Below are positions 47,947 through 55,437 of a DNA stretch of 64,000 nucleotides, in pieces. Position 1 is the stretch's first letter. Each line of letters starts with the position of its first letter. The translations under genes and the position numbers were made by a program. This DNA comes from Streptomyces sp. SID12488. Lineage in GTDB: Bacteria > Actinomycetota > Actinomycetes > Streptomycetales > Streptomycetaceae. The stretch is taken from the NCBI RefSeq assembly GCF_010548275.1, contig NZ_JAAGLT010000001.1, positions 62,001-126,000 on the forward strand, read 5' to 3'. Under the pieces are notes generated by a model, which was not told where the DNA came from, ran no database searches, and saw only the letters and a program-made list of their open reading frames with translations.

Positions 47947-49806
47947 GTGCCTCTGTTCACGCGCATGACCCCATCGACGGACGCCACCACGGACGCCACC
48001 ACCGAGGCACCTTCGGCCGAGACCCCATCCCCTGAGACGGACAACAGCGCCACGGAGGCTCAGGCGGTCACTGAAGCAACCGATGCCACCGACGGAGTCG
48101 ACGCCGACACGGACGCCAACTCCGACGCCGACGCCGACGCCGAGAAAACCCCCAAGCCCGACTGGCGCACCCGTCGTCCCACCGCCGCCCGGAACCTCAG
48201 CTGGGCGATCACCGCCCTCTCCGCGCTCCTCGTTCTCGTCGCCCTGCAGTTGCCGGCCACCGCCGACCAGCTCAGGCTCTCGGAGTTCCTGCGGCTCCCG
48301 GCGGAGGCGATCGTCGCGGCCGTCGTGCTGCTCGCGATGCCGCGCCGGCCGCGAGTGATCACGGCGGCGTCCATGGGCGTCTTCCTCGGCGCGCTGACCG
48401 TGGTGAACCTGCTGGACATGGGATACGTCGAGTTCCTGGGCCGGCACTTCAACGTGATGGTCGACTGGGCGCTGCTGGGCGACGCGCAGTCGTACCTCAC
48501 GGACTCCATAGGCACGGTGGGTTCGATCGTCACCACCATCGGGGTCATCGTGCTCGTGCTGCTCCTGCTCGTCGGGACAGGGCTCGCAACCGTGCGGCTC
48601 AGCAACCTGCTCGCTCGCCACAACGCCGGCGCCACCAAGGCGACGCTCATCGCCGGCACCGTCTGGATCACTTCCATGTCCCTCGGCCTCACGAACTTCG
48701 CCGGGGCGCCGATGGCCTCGAACCACGCCACCGCGATCGTCGAGGCGCATGTGCAACGGGTGGGCGACACCATTCGCGACGAGGCCGTGTTCAGGAAGCT
48801 GGCGAAGAACGACCCGTTCGCGAAGACGCCCCCTGACCAGCTGGTGCCGGACCTGCGCGGCAAGGACGTCATCTTCACGTTCATCGAGAGCTACGGCCGC
48901 AGCGCGATCGAGGACCCGATCATGTCGCCCGGTGTAGACAAGACACTCGCCGACCAGACCCAGGCCCTGACCGATGCCGGATTCGCCGCGAAGAGCGGCT
49001 GGCTGACCTCGGCGACGTACGGCGGCAGCAGCTGGCTCGGCCACTCCACGTTCCTGTCGGGCCTGTGGATCAGCACCCAGCAGCGCTACCGCACCCTCGT
49101 CGACAGCGACCGCCTCACCCTCCCCGAGGTGTTCCGGCGCACCGGCGACTACCGGGTCGTCGGCGTGATGCCGGGCGTGCAGAAGAGCTGGCCCGAGGCG
49201 AAGTTCTACGGCCTGGAGAAGAACTACGCGGCGAAGGATCTCGGGTACAAGGGACCGAAGTTCAGCTGGTCGACCATGCCGGACCAGTACACGCTGGAGG
49301 CCTACCAGCGCCTGGAGCACGGCAGGAAGCAGGCCAAGCCGCTGATGTCGGAGATCATCCTGACGTCGAGCCACCAGCCCTGGGCGCCGCTTCCCAAGAC
49401 GGTCCCGCAGGACGAACTCGGCGACGGCACGGTGTTCAACGCGATCCAGAAGGCCGGCAAGGACCCGAAGGACGTCCTCTACAACGGCCCCGAGGCCAAG
49501 GCGGAGTACGGCAAGTCGATCCAGTACTCGGTCACCAGCCTCATCGACTGGCTGACCCGGTACGGCACCGACAACACCGTCCTCGTCTTCCTCGGCGACC
49601 ACCAGCCCATGTCCCGGGTCAGCGGCAGCAACGCCAGCCGTGACGTGCCGGTGTCGGTCGTGGCCAAGGACCCGAAGATCCTCGACAAGATCGCCGACTG
49701 GAACTGGACGGACGGCCTGCGCCCCGCCCACGACGCCCCCGTCTGGAAGATGGACGCGTTCCGCGACAAATTCCTCACGGCATACGGCTCGACCCCGCAC
49801 CCGTAA
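47947..49806 (+). CDS. LTA-synthase-like membrane sulfatase/phosphotransferase
   Basis: 619-residue membrane protein. Residues 1-75 are a Thr/Asp/Glu/Ala-rich cytoplasmic tail; about five helices follow (e.g. LSWAITALSALLVLVALQLP, IVAAVVLLAMPRR, VTTIGVIVLVLLLLVGTGLA); then an extracellular sulfatase-fold domain begins DVIFTFIESYGRSAIEDPIM, with later TYGGSSWLGHSTFLSGLW (nucleophile Ser/Thr region), SEIILTSSHQPWAPLP and VLVFLGDHQPMS (metal site). This is the alkaline phosphatase-superfamily layout of lipoteichoic acid synthases and related cell-envelope transferases. GTG at 47947 with GGAAGG upstream. A dispersed repeat follows the stop by 18 bp. Confidence 0.85.
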   Translation: MPLFTRMTPSTDATTDATTEAPSAETPSPETDNSATEAQAVTEATDATDGVDADTDANSDADADAEKTPKPDWRTRRPTAARNLSWAITALSALLVLVALQLPATADQLRLSEFLRLPAEAIVAAVVLLAMPRRPRVITAASMGVFLGALTVVNLLDMGYVEFLGRHFNVMVDWALLGDAQSYLTDSIGTVGSIVTTIGVIVLVLLLLVGTGLATVRLSNLLARHNAGATKATLIAGTVWITSMSLGLTNFAGAPMASNHATAIVEAHVQRVGDTIRDEAVFRKLAKNDPFAKTPPDQLVPDLRGKDVIFTFIESYGRSAIEDPIMSPGVDKTLADQTQALTDAGFAAKSGWLTSATYGGSSWLGHSTFLSGLWISTQQRYRTLVDSDRLTLPEVFRRTGDYRVVGVMPGVQKSWPEAKFYGLEKNYAAKDLGYKGPKFSWSTMPDQYTLEAYQRLEHGRKQAKPLMSEIILTSSHQPWAPLPKTVPQDELGDGTVFNAIQKAGKDPKDVLYNGPEAKAEYGKSIQYSVTSLIDWLTRYGTDNTVLVFLGDHQPMSRVSGSNASRDVPVSVVAKDPKILDKIADWNWTDGLRPAHDAPVWKMDAFRDKFLTAYGSTPHP

Positions 49807-49824
49807 ACGCCCGAAGGGGCGTGA

Positions 49825-49895
49825 AGGGGCGCGGGGCTGTATCGATGTGCGGCTCCGCCGCGTGGGCGCGACCAGCCACAACGGACCCGCAGCCG
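49825..49895 (+). repeat. dispersed Streptomyces 3'-end repeat, copy B
   Basis: 71 bp beginning AGGGGCGCGGGGCTGTATCG, 67/71 identical to copy A at 483-553. It sits between the convergent stops of the sulfatase-like and dusB genes. Confidence 0.8.
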
Positions 49896-49901
49896 AACAA
49901 C

Positions 49902-51056
49902 TCACCCCCCGGACGTGTCCAACTCCGCGTCCTCGCTCACGCCCGCGCAGTCGTACGGGTCCTTCAGCCAGCCCTCCGGCAACACCACCCGGTTGTTGCC
50001 GGACGTACGCCCACGGGGCCCGTCGGCGCCGAGCGGCCAGGCCTGGTCGAGGTCCAACTCGTCGAGGCCGGAACGGAGTTCCTCCAGGGACGACGTGATC
50101 GCGAGACGCTTGCGCATCTCCGAGCCAACCGCGAAGCCCTTCAGGTACCAGGCGACGTGCTTGCGGAAGTCGATGACCCCGCGGGGCTCGTCCCCGATCC
50201 ACTCACCGAGCAGCGTGGCGTGCCGGACCATGATGTCGGCGACCTCGCGGAGGGACGGGCGCGCGATGGCCTCCGTACGCCCCTCGAAGGCCGCCACCAG
50301 GTCGGCGAACAGCCACGGCCGACCGAGGCAGCCACGGCCGACCACGACTCCGTCGCACCCGGTCTCCCGGACCATCCGCAGCGCGTCCTCGGCCGACCAG
50401 ATGTCGCCGTTGCCGAGGACGGGGATCTCCGGCACATGCTCCTTGAGGCGGGCGATGGCTTCCCAGTCCGCGGTGCCGCCGTAGTGCTGGGCGGCGGTGC
50501 GGCCGTGCAGGGCGATGGCTGTCACGCCCTCCTCGACCGCGATACGGCCGGCGTCGAGGTAGGTGATGTGGTCGTCGTCGATGCCCTTGCGCATCTTCAT
50601 CGTGACGGGGATGTCCCCGGCGCCGGACACCGCCTCGCGCAGGATCGCGCGCAGCAGGTGCCGCTTGTACGGGAGGGCCGAGCCGCCGCCCTTCCTCGTC
50701 ACCTTCGGGACGGGGCAGCCGAAGTTGAGGTCGATGTGGTCGGCGCGGTCCTCCTCCGCGATCATGCGGACGGCCTTGCCGACTGTCGCCGGGTCGACGC
50801 CGTACAGCTGGATCGAGCGCGGCTTCTCGGTCGCGTCGAAATGGATCAGCTGCATGGTCTTCTCGTTGCGCTCGACCAGCGCCCGGGTCGTGATCATCTC
50901 GCTGACGAACAGACCCTTGCCGCCACTGAACTCCCGGCACAGGGTGCGGAAGGGCGCGTTCGTGATCCCGGCCATGGGCGCGAGGACGACAGGCGGCTGC
51001 ACGGTGTGCGGGCCGATCCGGAGGAGACTTGCGGGGGCGGTCACGGGCGTGGACAT
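49902..51056 (-). CDS. dusB: tRNA-dihydrouridine synthase B
   Basis: 384-residue FMN-dependent Dus enzyme reducing uridines in the tRNA D-loop. Motifs: VVLAPMAGITNAPFRTLCRE, FVSEMITTRALVER, IDLNFGCPVPKVTRKGGGSA with the catalytic Cys, and GDIWSAEDALRMVRETGCDG followed by VVVGRGCLGRPWLF. The ATG at 51056 is chosen over a longer frame. Divergent from an MFS transporter with 56 bp between the start codons. Confidence 0.95.
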   Translation of the reverse strand: MSTPVTAPASLLRIGPHTVQPPVVLAPMAGITNAPFRTLCREFSGGKGLFVSEMITTRALVERNEKTMQLIHFDATEKPRSIQLYGVDPATVGKAVRMIAEEDRADHIDLNFGCPVPKVTRKGGGSALPYKRHLLRAILREAVSGAGDIPVTMKMRKGIDDDHITYLDAGRIAVEEGVTAIALHGRTAAQHYGGTADWEAIARLKEHVPEIPVLGNGDIWSAEDALRMVRETGCDGVVVGRGCLGRPWLFADLVAAFEGRTEAIARPSLREVADIMVRHATLLGEWIGDEPRGVIDFRKHVAWYLKGFAVGSEMRKRLAITSSLEELRSGLDELDLDQAWPLGADGPRGRTSGNNRVVLPEGWLKDPYDCAGVSEDAELDTSGG

Positions 51057-51112
51057 CGGGCCATTCTCGCGCACCGAACGGAGTACAGCCAAAGTCGTTA
51101 GTTAGCCGTACT

Positions 51113-52621
51113 ATGGACCGCATGTCCGAGCTGAGTTCCCGCCGCCGCATGCTGGTGCTCGCGATCTGCTGCATGAGCCTGCTGATCGTGAGCCTCGACG
51201 TCACCGTGCTCAACGTCGCGCTGCCCTCCATGGAGAGAGACCTGGGCGCGAGCGTGGCCGGTATGCAGTGGGCGCTCGACGCGTACACGCTGGTGCTGGC
51301 GTCGCTGCTGATGCTGGCGGGGTCGACCGCCGACCGGATCGGCCGCCGCCGGGTCTTCCTGACGGGGCTGGTGCTGTTCACGCTCGGCTCGGTGCTCTGT
51401 TCGCTCGCCCCGAGTCTCGACTGGCTCATCGTGTTCCGCATGATCCAGGCGATCGGCGGCTCGATGCTCAACCCGGTCGCCATGTCGATCATCACCAACA
51501 CGTTCACCGACCCGCGCGAGCGGGCCAGGGCCATCGGGGTGTGGGGCGGGGTCGTCGGCATCTCCATGGCCGCCGGCCCGATCATCGGCGGCCTGCTCGT
51601 GGACACCGTCGGCTGGCGCTCGATCTTCTGGATCAACCTGCCGGTGGGCCTCGCCGCGCTCCTGCTGACCTGGCGGTACGTCCCCGAGTCCCGGGCGCCG
51701 AAGGCCCGCCGCCCGGACCCGGTCGGCCAGGTCCTGGTCATCGCACTGCTCGGCTCGCTGACGTACGCGATCATCGAGGCCCCCGGTTCGCCGGTCACGC
51801 ACACGCTCGCCTTCGGGGCGGTCGCCCTGGCCGCGCTGCTCGGGCTGCTGTACTACGAGCGTCGGCGCACCGAACCTCTCATCGACCTGCGGTTCTTCCG
51901 GTCAGTGCCGTTCAGCGGGGCGACCGTGATCGCGGTCAGCGCGTTCGCGGCGCTGAGCGGGTTCCTGTTCCTGTCGACGCTGTACCTGCAGAACGTGCGG
52001 GGGCTGTCCGCGCTGGACGCGGGTCTGTGGATGCTGCCGATGGCGGTGATGTGCTTCGTGTGCGCGCCGATCTCGGGGCGGCTGGTCGGCAGCCGGGGTC
52101 CACGGTTCTCGCTGCTCATGGCAGGGGTCGCGATGACGGCGAGCGGGGTCCTGTTCGCCGGGTTCGACGCGGAGTCGTCGAACGCGACGCTGGTCATCGG
52201 GTACTTCGTGTTCGGCCTCGGCTTCGGCTTCGTCAACGCGCCCATCACCAACACGGCCGTCTCGGGCATGCCCCGCTCCCAGGCCGGAGTGGCCGCAGCA
52301 GTTGCCTCCACGAGCCGCCAGACCGGCGGCACGCTGGGGGTCGCGGTGATCGGCGCGGTGCTGGCGTCGGGGATCGGGGCGGGCCCGTACAAGGAGGTGT
52401 TCGCCGCTGCGGCGCGGCCCGGCTGGTGGATCATCGCGGGCTGCGGTCTGGCCGTTCTGGTCCTGGGCGCCGTCACGACCGGCGGCTGGGCCCGGCGGAC
52501 GGCGGAGCGGGCGGCGGGGCGCTTGGAGGACGGAGAGGGCGCTTCGCGTGAGGACGGGAGCGAGGGCAAGGACGGGGATGCGGGCGTGCGGGGCGCCGCG
52601 GGGGCACGCACCGCGGGGTGA
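51113..52621 (+). CDS. MFS drug exporter, DHA2 (EmrB/QacA) family
   Basis: 502-residue 14-helix exporter. Motif A-like region GSTADRIGRRRVFLTGLVLF, motif C-like WGGVVGISMAAGPIIGGLLV, and DHA2 N-terminus LVSLDVTVLNVALPSMERDL are evident. The C-terminal ~45 residues are cytoplasmic, Glu/Gly/Ala-rich and of low complexity (EGASREDGSEGKDGDAG). The ATG at 51113 is 56 bp from the divergent dusB start; no ribosome-binding site is seen, so the mRNA may be leaderless. Substrate unknown. Confidence 0.9.
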   Translation: MDRMSELSSRRRMLVLAICCMSLLIVSLDVTVLNVALPSMERDLGASVAGMQWALDAYTLVLASLLMLAGSTADRIGRRRVFLTGLVLFTLGSVLCSLAPSLDWLIVFRMIQAIGGSMLNPVAMSIITNTFTDPRERARAIGVWGGVVGISMAAGPIIGGLLVDTVGWRSIFWINLPVGLAALLLTWRYVPESRAPKARRPDPVGQVLVIALLGSLTYAIIEAPGSPVTHTLAFGAVALAALLGLLYYERRRTEPLIDLRFFRSVPFSGATVIAVSAFAALSGFLFLSTLYLQNVRGLSALDAGLWMLPMAVMCFVCAPISGRLVGSRGPRFSLLMAGVAMTASGVLFAGFDAESSNATLVIGYFVFGLGFGFVNAPITNTAVSGMPRSQAGVAAAVASTSRQTGGTLGVAVIGAVLASGIGAGPYKEVFAAAARPGWWIIAGCGLAVLVLGAVTTGGWARRTAERAAGRLEDGEGASREDGSEGKDGDAGVRGAAGARTAG

Positions 52622-52741
52622 GTCGTCGCCGCGACACATCGCGGTGCCGGAGGGTGCCGCACACGCCCGGCAACCCTCAGCCACCTCCCTCGACCCCTCT
52701 CCCAGCCCACTCACCCCTTTCCCGACCAGCCCCGCCCCGCC

Positions 52742-53677
52742 TCAGCCTCCGCTGTCAACTCCCCACTCGCCGGCCAAGACCATCGCGTACAGCTTCTCCA
52801 GGCGTTCGCGCGTGTCCTCGTCCGTCGGGACCAGTGTCACCAGGCGGGTGCCCAGTTCCGGGGCGAGCCAGAGGTCGGTGTGGTCGACGGTGAGCAGGCC
52901 GACGTACGGATTGCGGAACTGCTTGGTCTTGCCGCGGGCGCTGATCACCTCGTACCGCTCCCAGATCGCGCAGAACTCCGGGGACTGCGTGCGCAGCCGC
53001 TTCAGCATCAACTTCCAGGCGGGGTCGCCGAGATGGGCGGTCTGCTGAACCCGGAGCTTGGCCGCCATCATGCGCATCGTCTCTTCGAGCAGGACGACCG
53101 ACGAGCGCCACTCCTCGTTCGTGTAGACGAGCAGCATGAGGTTTCGGTCCTCGGGTGGTACGGCGTCCAGGTCGCCCATGAGACGGCTGTACGTGCGGTT
53201 GTACGCCTGGATGTCGTACCGGCTGTTCTGGATGCAGGCCGGGATGGGGTCGAGGGCGCGCAGGAGTTCGCGCAGGGCCGGGGTGATCGTCGGGCAGCTC
53301 GCGGCGGGGGTGGGATCGACGGCTCCGGCCAGCTGGAAGAGGTGGGCGCGTTCGCTCGCGTCGAGGAGGAGGGTGCGGGCGAGGGCGTCGAGCACCTGTT
53401 CGGAGACCTGGATCGCGCGCGCCTGTTCGAGCCAGGTGTACCAGGTGACGCCCACCGCTGAGAGCTGGGCGACCTCCTCACGGCGCAGGCCCGGTGTACG
53501 GCGGCGCCGGCCGCGCGGAAGGCCGACCTGCTCGGGGGTGATGCGCTCGCGGCGGCTGCGCAGGAAGACGGCGAGTTCGTGGCGCCGGATCTCCGAGCCG
53601 CGCCCGCCGGGCCGCTCCCGCTCCCGCTCCCGTTGAGCCGTGGATTCCTGGGCGGTGGCGATGCTCGTCGTGGTCAC
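52742..53677 (-). CDS. MmyB-type XRE regulator, second copy
   Basis: 311-residue regulator of the same family as 23023-23877. After an Arg/Glu-rich N-terminus the XRE HTH runs from about 28 to 100 (ELAVFLRSRRERITPEQVGL, PGLRREEVAQLSAVGVTWYT), followed by the MmyB ligand-binding domain with NLMLLVYTNEEWRSSVVLLE and NPYVGLLTVDHTDLWLAPEL. Divergent from an MFS exporter with a TACCAG/CTGGTA dyad between them, so it likely regulates that exporter. Start at GTG 53677; a GTG at 53686 is an alternative. Confidence 0.9.
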   Translation of the reverse strand: MTTTSIATAQESTAQRERERERPGGRGSEIRRHELAVFLRSRRERITPEQVGLPRGRRRRTPGLRREEVAQLSAVGVTWYTWLEQARAIQVSEQVLDALARTLLLDASERAHLFQLAGAVDPTPAASCPTITPALRELLRALDPIPACIQNSRYDIQAYNRTYSRLMGDLDAVPPEDRNLMLLVYTNEEWRSSVVLLEETMRMMAAKLRVQQTAHLGDPAWKLMLKRLRTQSPEFCAIWERYEVISARGKTKQFRNPYVGLLTVDHTDLWLAPELGTRLVTLVPTDEDTRERLEKLYAMVLAGEWGVDSGG

Positions 53678-53735
53678 GGTTCCCACTTTCCCTCCCCTTC
53701 CCATCTCTTCGGACCCTGTTTCCAGGTACTCCTAC

Positions 53736-53759
53736 TACCAGGATAAAGACACTCTGGTA
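53736..53759. promoter_or_regulatory. operator-like dyad TACCAG-N12-CTGGTA
   Basis: Six-base arms with a 12-bp AT-richer spacer in the 102-bp gap between the MmyB-type gene and the divergent MFS gene, 20 bp before the latter's start codon. Confidence 0.5.
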
Positions 53760-53779
53760 CCACCCTCGGGAGGAGGCAG

Positions 53780-55225
53780 ATGCTGTCCGATGTGACCGAA
53801 ACCAGCACCTCACCCACCGCCGCTGTCCGTTCTCCGGCCGGGCCACCCGTACTCGGCGGGCTCGGGCTGTTCACCGTGCTCCTCGGCGCGGCCCTCCCTC
53901 TCATCGACTTCTTCATCGTCAACGTCGCCCTGCCCACCATCGGCCGGGACCTCTCGGCGAGCGAGGCCGTCCTCGAACTGGTGGTCGCCGGATACGGGGT
54001 CTCGTACGCCGTCCTGCTCGTCCTCGGTGGGCGGCTCGGCGACCTCTTCGGCAGGCGCCGGCTGTTCCTGGGCGGTATGGCGGCCTTCGCCGTCACCTCG
54101 CTGGCCTGCGGTCTGGCACCTACCGCCTGGACCCTGGTGGCGGCCCGGATCGCACAGGGCGCGGCGTCGGCCGCGATGCTGCCGCAGGTGCTCGCCACGA
54201 TCCAGTCGGCGACGGCCGGCCCGCGCCGCGCGAGGGCGATGGGCCTGTACGGCGCGACGGCCGGACTCTCGATGGTGGCGGGCCAGATCCTCGGCGGCGT
54301 ACTCGTGGCCGCCGACATAGCGGGCACGGGCTGGCGCTCGGTGTTCCTGGTGAACGTACCGGTGGTGCTCCTCGGGCTGATCCTTGCCGCCCGGTCGGTC
54401 CCGGAGACCCGCTCGCAGCACCCCGAACCGGTGGACGTCCCCGGCACGCTCCTTCTCGGGGTCTCCCTGATCACGCTGCTGGCCCCGCTCACCGAGGGCC
54501 GGGCGTCGGGCTGGCCGCTGTGGACGTGGCTGTCGCTGGCCGCGTTCCCGTTCGCCGCGTGGGCGTTCCTCGCGATCGAGCGCGGCGCGGACCGCAAGGG
54601 CCGCACGCCCCTCGTGCCGCCGACCCTCTTCGCGCTGACGTCGCTGCGCCGGGGCCTGCTGATGATCGTGCCGTTCGCGATCGGTTTCAGCGGCTTCATG
54701 TTCGTGATCGCGGTGGCCCTGCAACGGGGCGCGGGCCTGGGTCCGGTGCGGGCGGGGCTGGCGCTGGCCCCGATGGCGGTGACGTTCTTCGCCGTCTCCC
54801 TCGCCGGGCCGCGTCTGGTCGCCCGGTACGGCACCCGGGTCGTCACGGTCGGCGGCCTGATCCAGGGGGTGGGCGTGGCTCTCATCACCGTCGCGGTGTG
54901 GCGTTCCTGGCCGGACCTGGGGCTGGTGGAGCTGCTGCCGGGTGCGGCTGTCGCGGGTGCGGGACAGGCGCTCCAGCTCCCTGTTCTCTTCCGGATCATC
55001 CTCTCGGAGGTCGAGCCGGCCCGGGCGGGTGTCGGCAGCGGTGTCATGGTCACGACCCAGCAGGCCGCCCTGGCGCTGGGTGTGGCGACCCTGGGCACGC
55101 TGTTCCTCTCCCTGGCCCCGGGAATGGGCATGCGGGATGCGTTGGTCACGACGCTGGTGGTGCAGGTGGGTGGTATCGCGCTGACGACGCTTCTCAGCCT
55201 GCGGCTGCCGCGGAAGATCGGGTGA
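53780..55225 (+). CDS. MFS drug exporter, DHA2 family
   Basis: 481-residue 14-helix exporter. N-terminal GAALPLIDFFIVNVALPTIG, motif A-like GGRLGDLFGRRRLFLGGMAA, motif C-like LYGATAGLSMVAGQILGGVL. It ends with a short basic RLPRKIG tail. GGGAGGAGG precedes the ATG. Regulation by the divergent MmyB-type protein is inferred from the intervening dyad. Substrate unknown; it is a separate subgroup from the exporter at 51113. Confidence 0.91.
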   Translation: MLSDVTETSTSPTAAVRSPAGPPVLGGLGLFTVLLGAALPLIDFFIVNVALPTIGRDLSASEAVLELVVAGYGVSYAVLLVLGGRLGDLFGRRRLFLGGMAAFAVTSLACGLAPTAWTLVAARIAQGAASAAMLPQVLATIQSATAGPRRARAMGLYGATAGLSMVAGQILGGVLVAADIAGTGWRSVFLVNVPVVLLGLILAARSVPETRSQHPEPVDVPGTLLLGVSLITLLAPLTEGRASGWPLWTWLSLAAFPFAAWAFLAIERGADRKGRTPLVPPTLFALTSLRRGLLMIVPFAIGFSGFMFVIAVALQRGAGLGPVRAGLALAPMAVTFFAVSLAGPRLVARYGTRVVTVGGLIQGVGVALITVAVWRSWPDLGLVELLPGAAVAGAGQALQLPVLFRIILSEVEPARAGVGSGVMVTTQQAALALGVATLGTLFLSLAPGMGMRDALVTTLVVQVGGIALTTLLSLRLPRKIG

Positions 55226-55296
55226 GCGCTTTGGCCTCCGGCCCGGTGCGGTTGGGAGCTCGGGGCACTCGGCTCGCTTCTGGGTGCGGGTGCGCT

Positions 55297-55330
55297 GTGG
55301 CTGGTCTCGCAGTTCCCCGCGCCCCTGACC
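55297..55330 (-). repeat. dispersed Streptomyces 3'-end repeat, short variant (copy C)
   Basis: On the minus strand it starts GGTCAGGGGCGCGGGGAACT and then has GCGAGACCAGCCAC, the other common form of the 3'-end repeat. It lies ~70 bp after the MFS stop and shares the AGGGGCGCGGGG and GACCAGCCAC blocks with copies A and B. Confidence 0.65.
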
Positions 55331-55437
55331 GGGGCCGGGAGGGCCCCTGCGGGGCTGCCCCCGGCCCCGTCTCCGCGCCCGGCCCCGCCCGCAGCCCGCC
55401 ACGAGCACCAGCACCAGCCTTACCCCCTCCTCCTCCT

